Shown here in pieces: positions 28,101 to 35,523 of a stretch of DNA of 64,000 nt. Below the pieces are notes generated by a model. That model was given only the letters and a program-made list of their open reading frames with translations, ran no database searches and was not told where the DNA came from. The position numbers and the translations under genes were made by a program. This DNA is from Salimicrobium album (GTDB lineage Bacteria > Bacillota > Bacilli > Bacillales > Halobacillaceae), in NCBI RefSeq assembly GCF_900107115.1, contig NZ_FNOS01000001.1, positions 558,001 to 622,000 on the forward strand, in the 5' to 3' direction. Positions within the stretch are counted from its first letter, which is position 1; each line of letters opens with the position of its first letter.

Positions 28101-28808
28101 AAATTCTTCTGCTTCTTTTTCCATAGCTTCAAGCTGATGATGAACTTCTCTTTTCAGCAGCACAAACCAGGGCAGATCTTCCACCTCTTCATTCACGGAA
28201 ACGTTATACATTTCTGCCACCTGGTCCAGCCAATCTTCCGGCCACGGATGCTGTTCCGAGAACGTGTACATCTGAAGGATAAGCGACTCTACATCCAGGT
28301 CGTGACGGTCCCCGGAGAACCGGTCCACCAGGTCAAAAAACCGGGTTCGCTCCTCACCTTCCCGTCCATACCAGTCTTCCAGAAGATCTTCAAGCACTTC
28401 CTGCTTCATTAAATCCGCTTCTACGGAATCCGCAATTCTGAAGGCAGGATCGATATCCAGGAGATATGCATGTTTCCTTATCACTTCCATACAGAATGAA
28501 TGGAGTGTCGAAATGGACGCACTCTGCACAAGGGACAGCTGTTTTTTCAGGTGGATAGAATCCGGCGACTGTTCAAGAGCTTTGTCGAGCGCCTCCGTCA
28601 CCCTGTTCCTCATTTCCTGAGCCGCTGCGTTCGTGAAGGTTACTACGAGAAGGGAGTGGATATCCACCGGGTTCTGCCTGCCAATCACCTTTTGAATGAT
28701 TCTTTCTACAAGAACCGCTGTTTTCCCCGACCCTGCCGCTGCCGAGACGAGAATATCATGGCCGGAATTATAAATCGCCTCTTCCTGTTCTTTTGTCCAG
28801 CTAACCAT
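25107..28808 (-). CDS. addA: ATP-dependent helicase/nuclease subunit A (AddA)
   Basis: Helicase-nuclease subunit of AddAB, which processes DNA double-strand breaks for recombination and recognises Chi. At 1233 residues it has full length. Walker A is AAAGSGKTAV (about 23-32), helicase motif II is LVDEYQDTN, the UvrD-type motif VRIMTIHKSKGLEFPVV is intact, and the RecB-like nuclease motif is LLDYKTDS near the C-terminus (GIVDLLIPYKDGYILLDYK region). It overlaps addB by eight bases. Confidence 0.97.
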   Translation of the reverse strand: MVSWTKEQEEAIYNSGHDILVSAAAGSGKTAVLVERIIQKVIGRQNPVDIHSLLVVTFTNAAAQEMRNRVTEALDKALEQSPDSIHLKKQLSLVQSASISTLHSFCMEVIRKHAYLLDIDPAFRIADSVEADLMKQEVLEDLLEDWYGREGEERTRFFDLVDRFSGDRHDLDVESLILQMYTFSEQHPWPEDWLDQVAEMYNVSVNEEVEDLPWFVLLKREVHHQLEAMEKEAEEFLELTRKPDGPYTYGETADKDLALVREAKASLATSWQSLENYVKEAKFPSLSRKKSDVTEDKKNEAKEIRERYKKRFKQIQEEWFARPLVRYLEEMGELYPVIVQLGVVVKDFKQRYQEAKKEKGVVDFSDLEHYALDILRDESSQPEHLVPSQVAKNYQRQFAEVLVDEYQDTNLVQETLLKLLTADDEAGDLFMVGDVKQSIYRFRHAEPSLFLQKYSRFQEKEEDGERIDLAKNFRSRTQVLDATNYLFRQILDEEVGEMEYEKEAELIYGNTSYDEWFKEDTSTELLLIDREEAEEEQEDMEEDYRDLEKAQLEARAYAGKIREWLGYDGNEPMQVMDKETGMPRPLKFRDIVFLQRSMAWAPVIMDELKQQGIPVYAELSTGYFEAIEIRVMISLLKIIDNPKQDIPLASVLRSPIVGLDEDELARIRLEDKRTNYYEAVKLYTAKETDSLSGKLDRFLVMLHDFRERARQEALSELIWYIYRETGYYDFTGGMPGGRQRQANLRALYDRARSYENTSFRGLFRFLRFIERMEERGDDLGAARALGEQEDVVRIMTIHKSKGLEFPVVILGGIDKQFNMKDLNSRYLLHKDLGFGSKYIDPEKRLTYPTIAYHALREKKKREMLAEEMRVLYVALTRAKEKLVLVGNVASFQAKQEEWKRFVRYEPWTLPAADRLSAKSYLDWIGPSLVRHQQAQILTAGEVEVATSSAIHKDESQWSVGVIHGRELTGTAKEREHRDDTVKESVLKWAPVDHEIEPFVEKRLGYRYPHEQAARRRAKQTVTEIKRKQEVDEYADTTLVLPYRPPMRKRPKFMQQEKALTAAERGTAMHTVMQHISLKPHTPPEVEEFTEKLIAREIITRQEADAIDAEAISRFFDTETGKTVIAEPGVEREAAFNYMLPAKEVYNDWEEDDNDRVFIQGIVDLLIPYKDGYILLDYKTDSLSGKETEQELSSRYRTQLSLYAKAIEDIRKRKVYRSVLYFFDAAKVVEVKGD

Positions 28809-31800
28809 CGACTTCCCCCTTTTCTTTCAATTTCTCCCAGACTTTGCTGTCTTTCATATCGGCCAGCTTCCGGTACTGGTTCTCCGCAAGAGTCGGGTCG
28901 AACTGACAGACGGAACGGAAGGAACAGAACTGGCATGCCGTTTCCTGTTTCTTCTGATATGGATTAAGCGGAATATTGCCTTCCGTAATATCCATCCCCG
29001 CCTGCGTCATCAGTTTACGAACGTAGCCGTCCAGCGCTTCGAACCTTTCCCTGTCCGCCACTTTGGAATTGGAATAAAAACCGCCTTTTTCCTTTAATCC
29101 TGCTGGAACCACCGGGCTGTAACCTTTATCCGTTTCTGTATCCATCATACGGACAGCGGCTTCATCTTCCAGAAGCAGCCCCTGCATTTTAAAACTTTTC
29201 ACTATTTCTCGTTCCAGTTCTTCATCGTTCAGCACTTTCTTTCCCGTAATCATCGGGTTATGGACATGGAAATACAGTACACCCGCAGGAGTCGCCTCCA
29301 TCCCGAGCCACTCTTTCGCATTCTGTAATATAACTTCGAGATAAATAAGCATCTGCAGCGATAAACCGTAATATACATCGGAAAGATTCAGACCTCTTGC
29401 ACTTGACTTGTAGTCAATGATCCTCAGGAACATCTCTTCATTATTCACAGCCTGATCCACCCGGTCAATCCTTCCCCTGAGCATGAGTTCGAAGCCGTTC
29501 GGAAGATCCAGACTCATAGCCGGAAGGGCTGCATCTTTCACTTCCCCGAAACCGAGTTCAAGACCGACAGGAGCAAAATTCGTCCGTCTCGCCTGCTCTC
29601 CGAGGATATATGTTGCCTGGGCAATCACTTTACTTAACTTCTCCTGAATATACCTGTATCGATTCGAACTCCTGAGCACCTGATGCTGCAGAACCGGTGC
29701 AAGTTCCTGTGTGGCACGGCGCGCATACTGTTCGGCAGAGGAACGATCCAGCTCCGAAAACCGCTTCCCTTCCTTTCCGATCCAGTCGGTTATCTGCCGA
29801 AGAGCCTCGTGGAACAACTGACCTATATCAGGGGCGTCCAATTTATACGTCCGTCGTTCTTCCAGATTCAGCCCTTTACCGGCAAAGTGCTGAAATCCGC
29901 AGCTGTAGTAAGATTCCAGGGCGGAAACACTCGTTTTCACCTGTTTCTTATGCATGCGGCGGGCTGTTTCCTGCTGGAGTTGAACGGGTTCATTTTTATA
30001 AAACAGGCTGTGAAGCACTCTTCGCGTCGTGCTCTCTTTCGTTTCCGCCTGAATATACCAGTTCAACACGCCCCACCAGGCATCCTGGATCCGGTATCCT
30101 TTAATATAACGGGCCAGCTGGGCAGTGAGAGCCGATCGCGTCTTGACCGGCGTCGTGATAAAACGTTCGGCTTCTTCCAGATCGTCCGGATCCTGAAGAA
30201 GCACATGTTCCCTGCAGGCCGGAAAGAGTTCTTCAATGCGGGTGATCAGAGGAGAAGCCGCCTTCGCTTTACCTTCCTCATCACTCAACGGATAACTCAC
30301 CCATAATTTCCCGCTCGGCATCGTTGCTGCAAGATACATGTAGAAACGGTCGTAAAGCAGTCTTTCGCGACTTCCGGCCGCTAATTCCACTCCATGCCGG
30401 GACAGAAGTTCCCGGTCTTCCTCAGAAATCATTCCGTCTCCGGCAGGTTTCATTGGCCACGTTCCTTCGTTGACTCCGAGAAGAAATCCGGCTTTGATGC
30501 CGTTTAATCTGGAACGGTCCACGCTTCCGACAATGATATGATCCATACTTGGAGGTACGTGAGCGAAAGTAAGGGCATCGAGACCACTTTCGAATGCCTG
30601 GCGGAATACCTGAAGGGACATAGTTTCTTCCCCTATCATCTCCACCATTTCGTCGAGAAGTTGAAGCAGACTGTCCCATACCTGTTCCTGCTCCCTTCCT
30701 TTCTCCACTTCTCCGTTTTCATCATAGAAACTTCTCCATATTTCAAGCGTGCCCGGAACGTCCATTCTGTCCAGCCATTCAAAAAGAGCGGTCGCCCTCT
30801 TTTCATTGGATTTCCTGCCCCGGAGGTCGTCATCCAGATTCCCGAGGGCTTCTGTCACCTGACGACGGTATGCGTTAATGCGATCCTGCTTCTGTTTCTC
30901 TTCATCCGTCTGTGCCGCCTGTTCAAAACCCCGAAATCGCTGATATTTCCATGGCTCCGCCGATCTCCATTGCTCCCTCGAACGGATGCCATATTCGAGA
31001 ACATAATTTTCCAACTCATCAATGGCTTCTTCGTTAAGAGGATGTTTCTTATCGCCGGAAGGGATAAAACCGGTTTTCAACAGCCGGAATACCGCATCAT
31101 AGCGCCAGCCCCCCTCTACGACATCAAGTGCGGAACGTATCAGTTCCAGGAGCGGGTGGTTCAGCATCGTCCGCTTTTCATCAAGAAAGACCGGTATACC
31201 ATAATCGGTGAAAATCGTTTCGATTAAACTGTGATACATACCGGCATCACGCATGAGAATTGCTATATCGCGGTACCTGTACCCGTCTTCCCGGACGAGC
31301 CGGAGGATTTCCTGGGCAGCTCCTTCCACTTCCGCCCTGGGGTGGACAGCTTCATAAATACCGATCGGTACGTCTCCTTCGAAAGAAGGGGCAGGACGTT
31401 CTTCAAAGTTATTCTCCAGGTGCTGAAATGCTTTACGATCAAGAAAACGGCCCTGTTCATTCGAAAGGGTCAGCGTCTCCTCCACTTCCACACCCCCTTC
31501 TTCAGCCAGCTCTCTGAGAATGGAACAGGTTTCTTTCGTTTCCGCAAAAAGATCGATATCCTCAGGATCTCCGTCTTCTTCGTCGAGTGTCAGTGTGACC
31601 TGTACCCGTTCCGCATGCTGGAAGAGTTCGCGCAGAACCTCATACTCCTGGGGAGTGAAGCTGTGAAAACCGTCTATGTATACTTCTGCATCCTGAAGAA
31701 ATGAAGAGTGGGGTATTTTCTCTCCGAGCAGCTTCAACTGGTCTTCCCCATCCACGTAGACGCCTTCCATATAGTGGGTGAGACGGCTGTAGATATAATG

Positions 31801-32301
31801 AAGGTCTTCCAGTTTATCCTGCAGCGCCCTTTCTTCAGCGGTCCGGTGGACATACCCTTCCATGGCCTCCACTTGGGATTCAAGTGTGTCAGGAGTCACG
31901 CGATATCTTTTGAATTCCGTAATCATTTCTTCCAGCTGATGAATAAACCCCTGTTTCTCCATCGCCTTTTGGAAAACATTCCAATCGGATGTGCGCTCCT
32001 CTACGATTTTTCTGAGCAGCATTTGCACTCCCGTAGAGCTTATATAAGATCTCGTCGCCCCTCCGGTTTCCTGAAACACTTTCCAGGCGAGACGGGAAAA
32101 ACTGAGCACATGGGCCCTCGTCGCCCCGTCGATATTCCCCCGTTTCAATAACGCATACTCCTGCTGGAAGGTCATCTGGTCCGGCACAAGATATACAATT
32201 GGGCGGCCTGCAGGCTCCTCCTGCAATTTCGCTTCGATTTCACTCAGAAAGTAGTTGCTTTTTCCGGCTCCCGAACGTCCGGTTATAAACTTGATGCTCA
32301 T
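28801..32301 (-). CDS. addB: ATP-dependent helicase/nuclease subunit B (AddB)
   Basis: Partner subunit of AddA, 1166 residues. It has Walker A ITGRSGAGKS (5-14), a RecB-family nuclease motif IIDYKSSARG, and the four-Cys iron-sulfur set: one Cys in YYSCGFQHF in the middle part and three in CQFCSFRSVC (about 1123-1132). The start ATG follows AGGAGGAAGG. Its start is at 32301, after lepB. The gene order lepB-addB-addA-yisB equals that of Bacillus. Confidence 0.97.
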   Translation of the reverse strand: MSIKFITGRSGAGKSNYFLSEIEAKLQEEPAGRPIVYLVPDQMTFQQEYALLKRGNIDGATRAHVLSFSRLAWKVFQETGGATRSYISSTGVQMLLRKIVEERTSDWNVFQKAMEKQGFIHQLEEMITEFKRYRVTPDTLESQVEAMEGYVHRTAEERALQDKLEDLHYIYSRLTHYMEGVYVDGEDQLKLLGEKIPHSSFLQDAEVYIDGFHSFTPQEYEVLRELFQHAERVQVTLTLDEEDGDPEDIDLFAETKETCSILRELAEEGGVEVEETLTLSNEQGRFLDRKAFQHLENNFEERPAPSFEGDVPIGIYEAVHPRAEVEGAAQEILRLVREDGYRYRDIAILMRDAGMYHSLIETIFTDYGIPVFLDEKRTMLNHPLLELIRSALDVVEGGWRYDAVFRLLKTGFIPSGDKKHPLNEEAIDELENYVLEYGIRSREQWRSAEPWKYQRFRGFEQAAQTDEEKQKQDRINAYRRQVTEALGNLDDDLRGRKSNEKRATALFEWLDRMDVPGTLEIWRSFYDENGEVEKGREQEQVWDSLLQLLDEMVEMIGEETMSLQVFRQAFESGLDALTFAHVPPSMDHIIVGSVDRSRLNGIKAGFLLGVNEGTWPMKPAGDGMISEEDRELLSRHGVELAAGSRERLLYDRFYMYLAATMPSGKLWVSYPLSDEEGKAKAASPLITRIEELFPACREHVLLQDPDDLEEAERFITTPVKTRSALTAQLARYIKGYRIQDAWWGVLNWYIQAETKESTTRRVLHSLFYKNEPVQLQQETARRMHKKQVKTSVSALESYYSCGFQHFAGKGLNLEERRTYKLDAPDIGQLFHEALRQITDWIGKEGKRFSELDRSSAEQYARRATQELAPVLQHQVLRSSNRYRYIQEKLSKVIAQATYILGEQARRTNFAPVGLELGFGEVKDAALPAMSLDLPNGFELMLRGRIDRVDQAVNNEEMFLRIIDYKSSARGLNLSDVYYGLSLQMLIYLEVILQNAKEWLGMEATPAGVLYFHVHNPMITGKKVLNDEELEREIVKSFKMQGLLLEDEAAVRMMDTETDKGYSPVVPAGLKEKGGFYSNSKVADRERFEALDGYVRKLMTQAGMDITEGNIPLNPYQKKQETACQFCSFRSVCQFDPTLAENQYRKLADMKDSKVWEKLKEKGEVDG

Positions 32302-32364
32302 CCGCCTTCCTCCTTTTTCCTTATTTTACAATACCATAAGAAAATGAACCACCCGAGCGGCAGT

Positions 32365-32904
32365 TCATTGAAATGTTACACCCACCTGTGACATCGGCCA
32401 GTAACGTATTGACACTTTTCCGACCACCGAAGCTGAATCGATAAAACCGAAGCTGCGGCTGTCCAGGCTGTGCCGGCGATTATCCCCGAGAACAAAGAGT
32501 TTACCCGGAGGGACTGTCGGTATTCCTGTTATTCCTTCGAGCGTGAAACTGGAGGTGAACACTTCCCCGTCTTCCGGACGCAGCTTATCAAGATACGTTT
32601 CTTCCAACCGTTCATCGTTAACGTATAATTCGTCGTCTTTCACGGCTATCTCATCCCCCGGGAGACCGATTACTCTTTTCACATAGTCGTCTTTTTCGTT
32701 GTAATGAAAAACGATGACGTCCTGCCGATGTATTTCCGTCCATTCGTAGGAGACTTTATTCACCATTAAAAGATTACCATCATATAACGTAGGCTCCATC
32801 GACTCCCCGTCCACAATGTAACTTGCGAAGATAAAAGTGCGGAAAACCACCGCCACAAGGGCTGCCAGAATGACCGCACGAAACAGATATTTATGTTTAT
32901 TCAT
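32365..32904 (-). CDS. lepB: Type I signal peptidase
   Basis: Cleaves signal peptides of secreted proteins at the outer membrane face of the cytoplasmic membrane. 179 residues: one N-terminal anchor helix (about 8-27), catalytic Ser in GESMEPTL (near 35-42), catalytic Lys in DDYVKRVIGLPGD (near 76), and the family box GDNRRHSLDSRSFG. Length fits the short Bacillus SipV/SipS type. It is read from ATG 32904 after GGAGG and may share a transcript with addB. Confidence 0.95.
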   Translation of the reverse strand: MNKHKYLFRAVILAALVAVVFRTFIFASYIVDGESMEPTLYDGNLLMVNKVSYEWTEIHRQDVIVFHYNEKDDYVKRVIGLPGDEIAVKDDELYVNDERLEETYLDKLRPEDGEVFTSSFTLEGITGIPTVPPGKLFVLGDNRRHSLDSRSFGFIDSASVVGKVSIRYWPMSQVGVTFQ

Positions 32905-32957
32905 TCCGTTTCCTCCAAAGGGTTTAATACTGGTAATTTACCCGGGAGAGGTCCGGT

Positions 32958-33584
32958 TCAACCCTTCTTCCTTCTGGCACGTGTCGCCAGCCGCTGCTCC
33001 AAATATTTACCGAGGAGCCAGAAAAGACTGATACAGATAAGCACAACAATAGTTTTGACAGGGTTCGAAGTAAAAGAGGTGATGCTGTCACCGACGAACG
33101 TTATCGAAAAAATCATTACGGATTTCCCGAGTACAGCAGCCAGTAAAAAGTCTCTGGTCTTCACTCCGGACAATCCTGCAACGACATTAATGATGGCGGA
33201 AGGGGAAAAAGGAAAGCACATGAGAAGAAACAGCGGACCGAATCCGTGCTCTTCAACCCACACCATCACCCGTTTTACCTGACGGTTCTTTCTCAAAAAA
33301 CGAAAAAAACGTCGACGTCCGAGACCGCGTACTACAAGAAAGACAAGTACGGCTCCTGCCACAGCTCCGATCCATGAGTAGAGAAATCCTTTAATAAGAC
33401 CGTATACCACGGCATTGGCAACTACAAATACTATGAGCGGCAAAACAGGGAGAAAAGCTTCGATAAGAGGCAGAACTATACCGGGAAGCGGACCAAAGCG
33501 CTCCAGCCTCTCCAGTTGCCGTATAGCGTAATCGAACAATTGATCATTTTCAGCTAGCAATTTCAATTCCTCAAGCGTTGGCAT
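32958..33584 (-). CDS. yhjE: TVP38/TMEM64 (DedA-like) membrane protein, YhjE-like
   Basis: 208 residues with about five membrane helices and the SNARE-associated/VTT domain. Family elements are the Pro-containing re-entrant segments (PLIEAFLPVLPLIVFVVANA, about 38-57) and FPFSPSAIINVVAGLSGV (about 125-142). VTT-domain proteins are thought to move lipids across membranes. Position next to a signal peptidase and yhjD matches B. subtilis yhjE. The basic C-terminus (RRKKG) should be cytoplasmic. Confidence 0.88.
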   Translation of the reverse strand: MPTLEELKLLAENDQLFDYAIRQLERLERFGPLPGIVLPLIEAFLPVLPLIVFVVANAVVYGLIKGFLYSWIGAVAGAVLVFLVVRGLGRRRFFRFLRKNRQVKRVMVWVEEHGFGPLFLLMCFPFSPSAIINVVAGLSGVKTRDFLLAAVLGKSVMIFSITFVGDSITSFTSNPVKTIVVLICISLFWLLGKYLEQRLATRARRKKG

Positions 33585-33750
33585 AAAGGTTCATCCTACT
33601 CTGTTTATCTATAGTAATTTTATTTTACTGGAATTCTTCTTTTCTGCCTACCGTGTCACTTTCGAAAATTGGATTGCATAAGCGAAGGGGTTCTATGATA
33701 TACTACCACATAAGAACACATGTTCGCAATGAATGAGAGGAGGTCGTGGC

Positions 33751-34128
33751 ATGGCTCACCTGAAAGAAAAACAACTTGATAAAGCCTCCCGCTACCTGTT
33801 CCTGACAATGGCGATCACTGTCATAAAACAGGACCGGCGGCATATAGCGAATGGCGCCCACAAGATTAAAGAACCTTACCTCGAGTTGCTCGGTAAAATG
33901 GAAGTGTGTGCCAGGGAAGAAAGAAAGCGTCTTCGTTCATTTATGGATACACATCAGGTTTACGTTATTGAAACCTCAAGGCACGAAGCCTTTACCACTT
34001 TTTCCTTTATGGCTGCAGGTTATGAGGAAAAGAGAAACTATTTCAATCCGGCTATCCGCAGGAAAGTGGAATTCATCTTATGGGAACTGATGGAGAAGGC
34101 TCTGAAACAAAAGAATGTCTCACAGTAG
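33751..34128 (+). CDS. yhjD: YhjD-like conserved protein
   Basis: 125 residues from the ATG at 33751 after AGAGGAGG; the reading from 33733 lacks a ribosome site. The protein is helical and basic, with MAITVIKQDRRHIANG and a C-terminal VEFILWELMEKAL. It resembles B. subtilis YhjD in size and place (beside yhjE, near comK); function unknown. Its last 56 bases overlap the 3' end of comK on the other strand. Confidence 0.75.
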   Translation: MAHLKEKQLDKASRYLFLTMAITVIKQDRRHIANGAHKIKEPYLELLGKMEVCAREERKRLRSFMDTHQVYVIETSRHEAFTTFSFMAAGYEEKRNYFNPAIRRKVEFILWELMEKALKQKNVSQ

Positions 34129-34612
34129 AAGTGAATCGTTTTTCGTACATGAGCCTGAACTGGGCGGTGCGTTCCAGCTGGTTCGAAAATACGCCGGGGG
34201 AGACAGGTAATTCTTCACACAATTTGTTTACAAATTGAACTCTCGTTTTTCTGGGATCGGTCTGGCCGGGGGCGAAATCACGTACAAAACTGTGGGAAAT
34301 CCAGGAGCATTCAAGTCTTGAAGGGGACATGGTCGGGAAGTAATAGAGCTTCAGCATCCCGGAGATGACGATGGGGGATTTGTGTGTGTAGTTCGTAATA
34401 GCTTTTGTGCCGGAAATTCTACCGGAGAGGTTGCTTCCAAAATACTTACAGGAGTTGTCGATCACTTTCGTGGGGGGCAGGTCCACTATAAATGAATCTT
34501 CCACTTCCATCACCCTCGTTCTGATTTTCCCCTCTTCCTCTATGGCGATGAGAGCAACTGTACGTTCGTTTACTTCATATTCAGTTTTCAACGTTTCTTT
34601 CACGGTTATCAT
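34073..34612 (-). CDS. comK: Competence transcription factor ComK, short C-terminus
   Basis: Master activator of DNA-uptake genes in Bacillus. 179 residues with the hallmark stretches SCKYFGSNLSGRISGT (about 54-69), THKSPIVI, YYFPTMSPSRLECSWISH (about 90-107), and FVNKLCEELPVS. B. subtilis ComK is 192 residues and ends with the FMLYPK motif recognised by MecA; here the last ~30 residues are unrelated (RHSFVSEPSPSVPIR) and that motif is absent. The gene's end overlaps yhjD convergently by 56 bases. Start ATG 34612 has AAGGAAGGGA. Whether competence is functional cannot be judged here. Confidence 0.88.
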   Translation of the reverse strand: MITVKETLKTEYEVNERTVALIAIEEEGKIRTRVMEVEDSFIVDLPPTKVIDNSCKYFGSNLSGRISGTKAITNYTHKSPIVISGMLKLYYFPTMSPSRLECSWISHSFVRDFAPGQTDPRKTRVQFVNKLCEELPVSPGVFSNQLERTAQFRLMYEKRFTSTVRHSFVSEPSPSVPIR

Positions 34613-34757
34613 ATCCCTTCCTTGTGAGTACAGTAATTGCTTTTTAAATATAGCAGATTATTTTCGAACCGTCTACGTTCCTGTTATTTTCTTCCGAAAA
34701 TTCCAACATCTTCACCGTATTTGTTATAATAACAGTAAAATACCGGAGGAGAGTGCT

Positions 34758-35213
34758 ATGTGGATTCGGAGAAAGAAAAAGAAATCTGCCCCCAGAGAAC
34801 TGGAAACTATGGACTTATCCCTGAATGATATACGAAAAGCCATCAACGATTATGCCGAAAAAAAATCGGACAGGGTACCTTTAAGTGTAATCATTAATGA
34901 AGACCTAACCATCGACTATGAGCTTCTTGCTCACTTCATCGAAGGAAAACCGAGGAAGACTTTCTACATGTCCCGGGAAACTTACGAAGTATTTGAAGAG
35001 GAAAACCTTCAGCTCGCAAAAGATATCGATATGATGCAGCGGGCAGTGGATGCTTACGTTCAGCAGGAAAAAGAACTGCCCGTCATTGAAGATGACCCTT
35101 ATCGACGGGTTAACTGCTACAAACTGGAGCGCCTCGGTTTGATAACCCACCGCCCCGACAGAGAATTTTATATTACTAAAGAAGAATACATGGTGGATTA
35201 CGAGAGGAAGTGA
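34758..35213 (+). CDS. DUF3939-like hypothetical protein
   Basis: 151 residues from the ATG at 34758, preceded by CGGAGGAGAG. The first nine residues are strongly basic (MWIRRKKKK); the rest is acidic and soluble, with no membrane helix. Segments such as LSLNDIRKAINDYAEKKSDRV and a C-terminal FYITKEEYMVDYERK are visible. Size and features resemble DUF3939 of Bacillaceae, an assignment from memory with moderate certainty. It is divergent from comK, sharing a 145-base promoter region with a TATAAT near 34727. Confidence 0.7.
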   Translation: MWIRRKKKKSAPRELETMDLSLNDIRKAINDYAEKKSDRVPLSVIINEDLTIDYELLAHFIEGKPRKTFYMSRETYEVFEEENLQLAKDIDMMQRAVDAYVQQEKELPVIEDDPYRRVNCYKLERLGLITHRPDREFYITKEEYMVDYERK

Positions 35214-35523
35214 CTTCTCCGAAGAGGTATTCGATCAACGCTATCCCGCACTCGGTGTTCTTATCTCTGTTCAACCTAAAAAAGAGCCAATGCTACGGAG
35301 AGCATTGGCCAAAAGAGACGACTGATTAACTTTTGAGTGAGGGGTTTACATGAATGAAAAGGCTCTTTAGTGTACAAAGGCTTTTCTTTCATGCAGACAG
35401 TTATTTAAACTGCCTTTCTCAATTTTCATTATAATACAGCCTTTAAAAAATCTCACCGAAAGCTTTTTGCGGTCTACCGCATATGTGTCTGCGATATTTC
35501 TATTAACTGACAACAGACATCTG
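35214..35523. other. Non-coding region with nested hairpins between convergent genes
   Basis: No gene is seen. Three inverted repeats lie here: GCCAATGCT/AGCATTGGC (35286-35309), an imperfect 43-base hairpin with arms ATGAATGAAAAG/CTTTTCTTTCAT (35350-35392), and GCAG...CTGC (about 35393-35413). Confidence 0.6.
35278..35310 (-). terminator. Terminator of lcfB
   Basis: On the minus strand GCCAATGCT / AGCATTGGC is followed by TCTTTTTTA. It lies about 210 bases after the lcfB stop codon. Confidence 0.65.

Noticed and set aside
30538-31227. 229-codon plus-strand frame opposite addB
   Set aside because: Antisense to a full-length conserved gene, with Cys/Phe/Arg-rich composition typical of shadow frames.
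34613-34757. ComK-type AT-boxes (AAAAN5TTTT) for comK autoregulation
   Set aside because: AT-rich runs exist but no pair with the needed orientation and spacing was found; a TTTT-N6-AAAA repeat has the wrong polarity.
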